DNA from: Frankiaceae bacterium
GTDB lineage: Bacteria > Actinomycetota > Actinomycetes > JAVEEJ01
NCBI GenBank assembly: GCA_030840515.1
Contig: JAVEEJ010000082.1
Location: 1-6,438, forward strand
Reading direction: 5' to 3'
Length of the DNA: 6,438 nucleotides
The position numbers and the translations under genes are program-made. Within the stretch, counting starts at the first letter, position 1. Each line of letters opens with the position of its first letter. Below, one piece after another: positions 1-6,438 of this stretch. The notes below the pieces were generated by a model. It did not search any database and was not told where the DNA came from. It saw only the letters and a program-made list of their open reading frames with translations.

Positions 1-1
1 C

Positions 2-304
2 GACATGGGGGACAGTGATCGCGCGCTGGCCGACCTGGACGCGGCCCGTCCGCTGTTGCTCGCGTCCATGTTCCGCGGCACGCTCGATCTGCAGGTGGCG
101 CTCGTGCTGCGCGCTCGGATCGCTGAGGCCGACGACCCGGCTCGAGCCGCCCTGCTCCTCGGGTGCGTCGAGGCGAACAAGCGCGACTGGGTGCTGCCCT
201 TCGGCGTGAACGCCGACTACGAGGCCTTGCGCGAGCGGGTGGTCGGCGCGCATCCAGAGGCCCACGCCGCAGGCCAGGCGCTCGCGCTGACTGATGCCTG
301 GTGA
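2..304 (+). CDS. C-terminal fragment of a probable TPR-containing regulatory ATPase (AfsR/LuxR/adenylate-cyclase-associated type)
   Basis: The reading frame is open at the left edge and ends at TGA 302-304, so only about 100 C-terminal residues are visible; the ATG at 5-7 is probably internal. The visible part is all helical and Ala/Leu/Arg-rich. It starts with a TPR-like segment (GDSDRALADLDAARPLL) and continues with a 'DPARAALLLGCVEA' stretch, then a 'YEALRERVVGAHPEAHAAGQAL' tail. This pattern matches the end of many large actinobacterial AAA/NB-ARC-TPR regulators, where 'AARLLGAAEALR' is followed by a Tyr/Arg-containing helix and 'AxxxGxALxLxxA'. No helix-turn-helix follows, so if this is such a protein its DNA-binding or cyclase domain would be N-terminal and outside the window. 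The assignment rests on pattern resemblance only; an unrelated TPR protein is possible. It converges on the minus-strand SDR gene with three bases between the stops. Confidence 0.5.
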   Translation, partial: DMGDSDRALADLDAARPLLLASMFRGTLDLQVALVLRARIAEADDPARAALLLGCVEANKRDWVLPFGVNADYEALRERVVGAHPEAHAAGQALALTDAW

Positions 305-307
305 CGC

Positions 308-1051
308 TCAGAGCGCGCGGATGCTGCCACCGTCCACGGGGATGACGCAGCCGGTCAGGTAGCTCGCAGCGGGTGAGAGCACGAAAGCTGCGATCCGGCC
401 GAACTCCGCCGGGTCACCCAGCCGGCGCAAGGGGATGTTCGCAGCCACCGACTCCGTCCCGGGTGCGCCGCCGAAGAGCTCGGTGATTCGATCGGTGGCG
501 ACAAACCCCGGCAGGAGCGAGACCACCCGGATCCCGCGCGGCCCGAGCTCGTCCGCCAGCTGCTTCGCCCACATCGCCAAGCCAGGGCGAAGGCCGTTGG
601 AGATCGCGATCCCGCCCACCGGGGCCTTCACCGAGGACGACAGCACGAGGCCGATGGACCCACCGTCGGTCAGCCGAGCCGCGACCGAACGACACGTCCG
701 GACGGCACCGAGGAACACCGACTCGAACGCGGCGCGCCACTGCTCGTCGCTCGCGTCCAGCGCCGACGTGGCCGGGGGGCCGCCGACCGAGATGAGCGCG
801 CCGTCCACCCGACCGTGCTCGGCGATGCACTCGTTCACCAGGCGCTCCGCCGTACTCGCCTCCGTGTTGTCGGCCACCAGACCTCGGGCCAGCGGGCCGA
901 GAGCCAGCACGGCGGCCGTGACGGCCTCCGCTGACCGTGACGACACGAGGACGCGGGCGCCTTCAGCAACCAGTGCCTGGGCTGAGGCGAGCCCCAGCCC
1001 ACGGGTGCCGCCGGTGACGACGTAGGCGCGACCGTCCAGCCCGAGGTCCAT
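308..1051 (-). CDS. SDR-family protein with atypical active site (Tyr-x-x-x-Lys replaced by Ser-x-x-x-Arg)
   Basis: This 247-residue protein has the classical short-chain dehydrogenase/reductase length and Rossmann fold. The dinucleotide-binding motif TGGTRGLG is at residues 13-20, an acidic D61 precedes the adenine pocket, 'SVGGPP' (88-93) replaces the usual NNAG, the Ser strand 'LVLSSS' is at 135-140, 'ELGPRGIRV' at 168-176, 'PGFVATD' at 181-187, and the C-terminal 'YLTGCVIPVDGG' at 231-242. Aligning from ELGPRGIRV backwards, the catalytic Tyr and Lys positions hold Ser151 and Arg155 (SNGLR, bases 587-601). A divergent '3-oxoacyl-ACP reductase-like' SDR subgroup with GGPP and SNxxR is known, so this is probably that subgroup and not a decaying gene; the rest of the fold is intact. 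Substrate and activity are unknown. Cytoplasmic, no signal peptide. The ATG directly follows the acnA stop, and no Shine-Dalgarno is visible upstream, so translation is probably coupled to acnA. The start sits 12 residues before the binding motif, as usual for SDRs. Confidence 0.93.
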   Translation of the reverse strand: MDLGLDGRAYVVTGGTRGLGLASAQALVAEGARVLVSSRSAEAVTAAVLALGPLARGLVADNTEASTAERLVNECIAEHGRVDGALISVGGPPATSALDASDEQWRAAFESVFLGAVRTCRSVAARLTDGGSIGLVLSSSVKAPVGGIAISNGLRPGLAMWAKQLADELGPRGIRVVSLLPGFVATDRITELFGGAPGTESVAANIPLRRLGDPAEFGRIAAFVLSPAASYLTGCVIPVDGGSIRAL

Positions 1052-3802
<2,751 letters not shown>

Positions 3803-3808
3803 CTGGTG

Positions 3809-3814
3809 CTCCTC
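3809..3814 (-). promoter_or_regulatory. Ribosome-binding site of acnA
   Basis: On the minus strand, GAGGAG lies six bases before the acnA ATG (3802-3800). It is the only strong Shine-Dalgarno sequence I found at a gene start in this directon, and it fixes the acnA start. It lies in the 49-base gap (3803-3851), which otherwise shows only a weak -10-like CAGGAT and no matching -35. Confidence 0.85.
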
Positions 3815-3851
3815 GGTGTCGGTGCTGACCGAATCCTGTCGCACGCGCCGA

Positions 3852-5144
3852 TCAGCCCCTGAGGGAGGCCGTCCTGCGCCTGGTCCGCGCCAGCGCACTG
3901 AGCTCGTCGAGCAGCACGCGGGCCTCGTCGGCGTCGCGGTGCAGCGCGACCGCGTGGATGTCCCGGCCGGCGGTGTCCAGGTGGAGGGTCGCGAGGCGCA
4001 ACCGGCGCTGCAGCGGTCCCTGGTGCCAGCGGAAGCCCTGCACCTTGGCCAGCGGGACCACAGCGGTGTCATGCCGCAGCCAGCCGGTGCGGGTGACGAC
4101 GAAGCGGTCGTCGTACCCGACCCCCAGGACCGGCAGGGCCAGGGGCGAGAGCCAGCGCGCACGACCCGGCGGCCGACCCAGCTCGACCGCCGGGACCGCG
4201 CCCAGGACTCTGGCGACCAGCGCCTCGGCGAGCGCACGTGGGGCCACCGGGAGCAGCGTCGAGGTCTGCAGCGCAGCCTTGCCGCCCGCGTAGCCCGCCA
4301 CGTCGATCTCCACGCGCACCCAGCCACGCTGCCGCCACAGCAGCGGGGCGATGACCCGAAGGCCCTGCACCCGTCCCTCGGGAACCGTCTGCGAGCGGGT
4401 CTCCGTGAGCCCGTGCCGCAGGACCAGGCCATCGGGGGAGTCGCTCACGCTGAACCCCCACTCGGCGGCGAGCCGACGGCGCGCGACCTCGAACGCGGCG
4501 ACCGCGGTGCCGAGCATCGACGCGGTCAGCGCGGCGACCGCCTCGGCCGGAAGCACGAGGACACCGACGAAGAGGGCCAGCAGCAGCACAAGGGGCATCG
4601 CGCTCCGCGCGTCGAGGAGCGTCGAGCCGATGAGGGCACCGGCCGGGACCGTGACCAGAGGCGTGCTCCCGAGCGGGGCACTGGCCGGCGCCTCGCCGCG
4701 CGCCAGCGCCAGCAGCTCGAGACGCAACGACTCGGCTTCGGCTTCCCGGAGGTAGGCCAGCGGCGCCTCGGCCTTGCCGCCGCCGACCACCTCGAGCCTG
4801 AGCTCGGCCAGACCCAGCGCGCGACCGATCAACGGCCGCACGACGTCGATCGCCTGGATCCGTGCGAGCGGCACCCTGCGCGAGCGGTGCAGCAGCACCC
4901 CGGACTCGACGCGCAGGTCGACGCCGTCCACCCCGAACCGGGTGCGCCGCCACGACAGCACGGCCCCGCCGAGCAGCAGCGGTACCAGCCCGAGCAGCCC
5001 CCACCCGATGAACTTCCCGGTTCCGTCGGAGATGGCCTGGGGCGTCATCGCTGCCGTCAGAGCGATCAGGATCTTGCCGCTGCGCAGCAAGGGGCTGAGC
5101 GGGTGCAGCCGTCGCCAGCGCAGCTCGAGTGCGGGCGCGGTCAC
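3852..5144 (-). CDS. YdbT-like membrane protein with three bacterial PH (bPH_2) repeats
   Basis: This 430-residue protein has the layout of Bacillus YdbT. Two hydrophobic segments (about 24-39 and 45-63) precede PH-like unit 1 (about 66-148), another hydrophobic pair (about 183-199 and 201-218) precedes unit 2 (about 227-312), and unit 3 follows a short hydrophobic stretch (about 332-420). Each unit carries the same core: VPLARIQAIDVVRPLIGRAL (91-110), VPEGRVQGLRVIAPLLWRQR (254-273) and VPLAKVQGFRWHQGPLQRRL (363-382), each followed by a strand ending near 'VxGG' or 'DxAG'. The C-terminus is Arg-rich (TRRRTASLRG) and probably cytoplasmic. The start is GTG at 5144-5142, overlapping the TGA of the YdbS-like gene by four bases (GTGA), with no strong Shine-Dalgarno, so it is likely translated by coupling. 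In Bacillus, YdbS and YdbT belong to the SigW envelope-stress regulon and contribute to antimicrobial-peptide resistance; the same role here is inference. The biochemical function is unknown. Confidence 0.88.
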   Translation of the reverse strand: MTAPALELRWRRLHPLSPLLRSGKILIALTAAMTPQAISDGTGKFIGWGLLGLVPLLLGGAVLSWRRTRFGVDGVDLRVESGVLLHRSRRVPLARIQAIDVVRPLIGRALGLAELRLEVVGGGKAEAPLAYLREAEAESLRLELLALARGEAPASAPLGSTPLVTVPAGALIGSTLLDARSAMPLVLLLALFVGVLVLPAEAVAALTASMLGTAVAAFEVARRRLAAEWGFSVSDSPDGLVLRHGLTETRSQTVPEGRVQGLRVIAPLLWRQRGWVRVEIDVAGYAGGKAALQTSTLLPVAPRALAEALVARVLGAVPAVELGRPPGRARWLSPLALPVLGVGYDDRFVVTRTGWLRHDTAVVPLAKVQGFRWHQGPLQRRLRLATLHLDTAGRDIHAVALHRDADEARVLLDELSALARTRRRTASLRG

Positions 5145-5611
5145 AGGCCGGCCGCGCGGGCCTCGCCGAGGGCGGCCAACCGGTCCCGGAGCCGCTCTGC
5201 AGCCTCGCGCTCGATGCCGGGCACGTGCACATCGGCCGCCGCGGACGCGGTGTGCAGGTGCACGGCGGCCACGCCGATCCGGCGGTCCAGAGGGCCGGCG
5301 ATGACATCGACGAACTGCATCCGTCCGTAGGGCACCACCGACACCCGACGAACCAGCACCCCGCGCCGCACGAGGAGGTCGTCCTCGCGCTCGGCCCAGC
5401 CCCAGGCGCTCCAGCGACGCTGCTGCCAGAGCCAGACGGTGCCGAGGCCGACGGCGGTGAGTGCGAGTACGGCGAACACGGCGACCGGGCCGCTGTCAGC
5501 ACCCGCCGCAGCGGCCAGCAGCAGACCGACCGGGACGATGACCGCGCCCGCCATCAGCCGCCACAGGCGCAGCAGGCGAGGGGACGGCCGCGACCAGCCT
5601 TGCTCAGCCAC
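5141..5611 (-). CDS. YdbS-like membrane protein with one bacterial PH (bPH_2) domain
   Basis: This 156-residue protein has two transmembrane segments (about 17-37 and 42-62), then one bPH_2-type domain (about 66-145). The domain begins with 'GWAEREDDLLVRRGVLVRR', the usual 'x-DxLxxRxGxLxR' opening, and contains the core VVPYGRMQFVDVIAGPLDRR (92-111) followed by IGVAAVHLHTAS. The same core occurs three times in the next gene, so the two proteins probably form a pair, as YdbS and YdbT do. The GTG start (5611-5609) lies inside the end of the L,D-transpeptidase gene (8-base overlap), and the stop overlaps the next start by four bases. No Shine-Dalgarno is visible at normal spacing, which fits translational coupling. 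The predicted location is the cytoplasmic membrane. A role in envelope stress or peptide defence is inferred from family and context only. Confidence 0.88.
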   Translation of the reverse strand: MAEQGWSRPSPRLLRLWRLMAGAVIVPVGLLLAAAAGADSGPVAVFAVLALTAVGLGTVWLWQQRRWSAWGWAEREDDLLVRRGVLVRRVSVVPYGRMQFVDVIAGPLDRRIGVAAVHLHTASAAADVHVPGIEREAAERLRDRLAALGEARAAGL

Positions 5612-6438
5612 CTTCGGTCGGAGCCGGGTCCTTGGTGACGTGGTGGGAGTGACGCAGCTTCGGCGGGCCGACGCGAGTGATGAAGACCGTCGTCCCCTTG
5701 GGCACCATCGGGTAGAGCTTGATCACGTCGCTGTTGTGCATCCGGATGCAGCCGTGGCTGGCGTTGTAGCCGATCGAGCTGTCGGACGGCGTGCCGTGGA
5801 TCCGGATGTTCGGCGCGCTGAGGTTCATAGCCCGCAGGCCGAGCGGGTTGCCGGGGCCTGGCGGGATCGACTTGGGCTCGAAGCGGCCCCAGCCCTCGTT
5901 GGGGTGCGGGTTCACCCAGGTCGGCATGAAGCGCTTGCGCGTCACGTTGAACCGGCCCAGCGGTGTCGGGTAGGCGAGCATCCCCGTCGCCACGTTGAAC
6001 GTCCGGACGATGTGCTGGTGCTTGTAGACGTAGAGCCTGTTCTCGTTGGCGCGCACCAGCAGGACGGTGTCGAACGAGGCATCGGTGACCTTGGGCTGCA
6101 CGGGTGTGGTGTCGACCCGGCGGGCCTTGCCGTCCACGAGCGCATCCTGCAGTGCCTTGACCGCGGCAGCCTGGTCGAGCGCGAGCCCGGGCTTGGCCGG
6201 GGTGAACGAGACGAAGCCGTTGACCAGCTGGGCGTCAGCATTGACCGGCGCGACCGCGGCGGCGGTTGCCGCCCGGGCGACGATGCGCTTAAGACCCGAG
6301 ACCACGGGGCTCGTCACGGTGACCTCGACGACGGGGTGGGCCGGGCTACCGGTGAGCCGGTGCCAGGACCGGGAGACCCACGAGCCGCTGTGCGCGGCAC
6401 GCAGCGCCTTGTCCACCGCGGCGGGGACGTCGGCGGCG
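5604..6438 (-). CDS. L,D-transpeptidase (YkuD domain) with PG_binding_4-type domain, N-terminus outside window
   Basis: The frame is open to the right edge, so the true start and any signal or membrane anchor are outside the window; the GTG at 6416-6414 is probably internal. Numbering from that GTG, residues 1 to about 105 resemble the PG_binding_4 domain seen in actinobacterial transpeptidases (AAHSGSWVSRSWHRLTGSP, then APVNADAQL and GLALDQAAAVKAL). Residues about 115-248 form the YkuD catalytic domain: it opens with 'TVLLVRANENRLYVYKHQ', continues with 'TGMLAYPTPLGRFNVTRK', and carries the active-site motif IRIHGT (204-209) with His207 and NASHGCIRMHNSD (218-230) with Ser220, His221 and nucleophile Cys223 (codon 5750-5748). 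The enzyme should act outside the membrane, making 3-3 peptidoglycan cross-links or attaching substrates to the wall. The tail after 250 is His/Pro-rich (LRHSHHVTKDPAP). The last eight bases overlap the YdbS-like gene. Confidence 0.94.
   Translation of the reverse strand, partial: AADVPAAVDKALRAAHSGSWVSRSWHRLTGSPAHPVVEVTVTSPVVSGLKRIVARAATAAAVAPVNADAQLVNGFVSFTPAKPGLALDQAAAVKALQDALVDGKARRVDTTPVQPKVTDASFDTVLLVRANENRLYVYKHQHIVRTFNVATGMLAYPTPLGRFNVTRKRFMPTWVNPHPNEGWGRFEPKSIPPGPGNPLGLRAMNLSAPNIRIHGTPSDSSIGYNASHGCIRMHNSDVIKLYPMVPKGTTVFITRVGPPKLRHSHHVTKDPAPTEGG

Noticed and set aside
278..316. Possible terminator: GCGCTC (278-283) paired with GAGCGC (311-316)
   Set aside because: The stem is only six pairs with a 27-base loop and has no U-tract; such matches are expected by chance in this composition.
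435..1025. 196-codon plus-strand open frame
   Set aside because: It is antisense to the SDR gene, whose motifs are clear; its composition (Ser/Thr/Arg/Pro) shows no domain.
3803..3851. CAGGAT as a -10 element for acnA
   Set aside because: It is a single weak hexamer with no matching -35 at 16-19 bases, so it is not enough to call a promoter.
3803..4432. In-frame upstream extension of aconitase by 210 codons
   Set aside because: It overlaps the well-supported PH-domain gene in another frame and gives Arg/Ser/Trp-rich sequence typical of a high-GC shadow. The family N-terminus and a good Shine-Dalgarno mark the ATG at 3802.
4069..5502. 477-codon minus-strand open frame across both PH-domain genes
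   Set aside because: It is in an alternative frame to two genes with membrane segments and repeated PH cores; the Arg/Ala-rich product has no family features.

Overview
The window comes from a high-GC actinobacterium. Base composition is strongly G+C-rich, long antisense open frames shadow every gene, two genes start with GTG, and the aconitase is of the actinobacterial AcnA type with a 'FPASDP' linker. The genus cannot be fixed from this sequence. The window is almost fully coding, and the largest gap is 49 bases.

Layout: a fragment of a plus-strand gene (2-304) encodes the C-terminus of what looks like a TPR-bearing regulatory ATPase. Three bases later it meets, tail to tail, a directon of five minus-strand genes. 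In transcription order these are: (1) an L,D-transpeptidase whose N-terminus lies beyond the right edge (6438 to 5604); (2) a small YdbS-like membrane protein with one bacterial PH domain (5611-5141); (3) a YdbT-like membrane protein with three PH-like repeats (5144-3852); (4) aconitase AcnA (3802-1052); (5) a short-chain dehydrogenase/reductase-like protein (1051-308).

The first three genes overlap by 8 and 4 bases, which suggests translational coupling in a cell-envelope module: 3-3 peptidoglycan cross-linking plus a YdbS/YdbT pair of the kind linked to membrane or antimicrobial-peptide defence in Bacillus. A 49-base gap with a clear Shine-Dalgarno sequence precedes acnA, a TCA-cycle enzyme, so acnA is at least translated independently. 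The SDR-like gene begins at the base right after the acnA amber stop. It is in the same reading frame and has no visible ribosome-binding site of its own, so its expression probably depends on acnA translation.

No RNA gene, mobile element, CRISPR array or convincing terminator was seen. The most notable points are the SDR that has lost the canonical Tyr-x-x-x-Lys catalytic pair, its stop-to-start in-frame junction with acnA, the FPASDP linker in aconitase, and the coupling of the transpeptidase to the PH-domain pair. Most of this is recognisable biology, and nothing here clearly amounts to an undescribed system.
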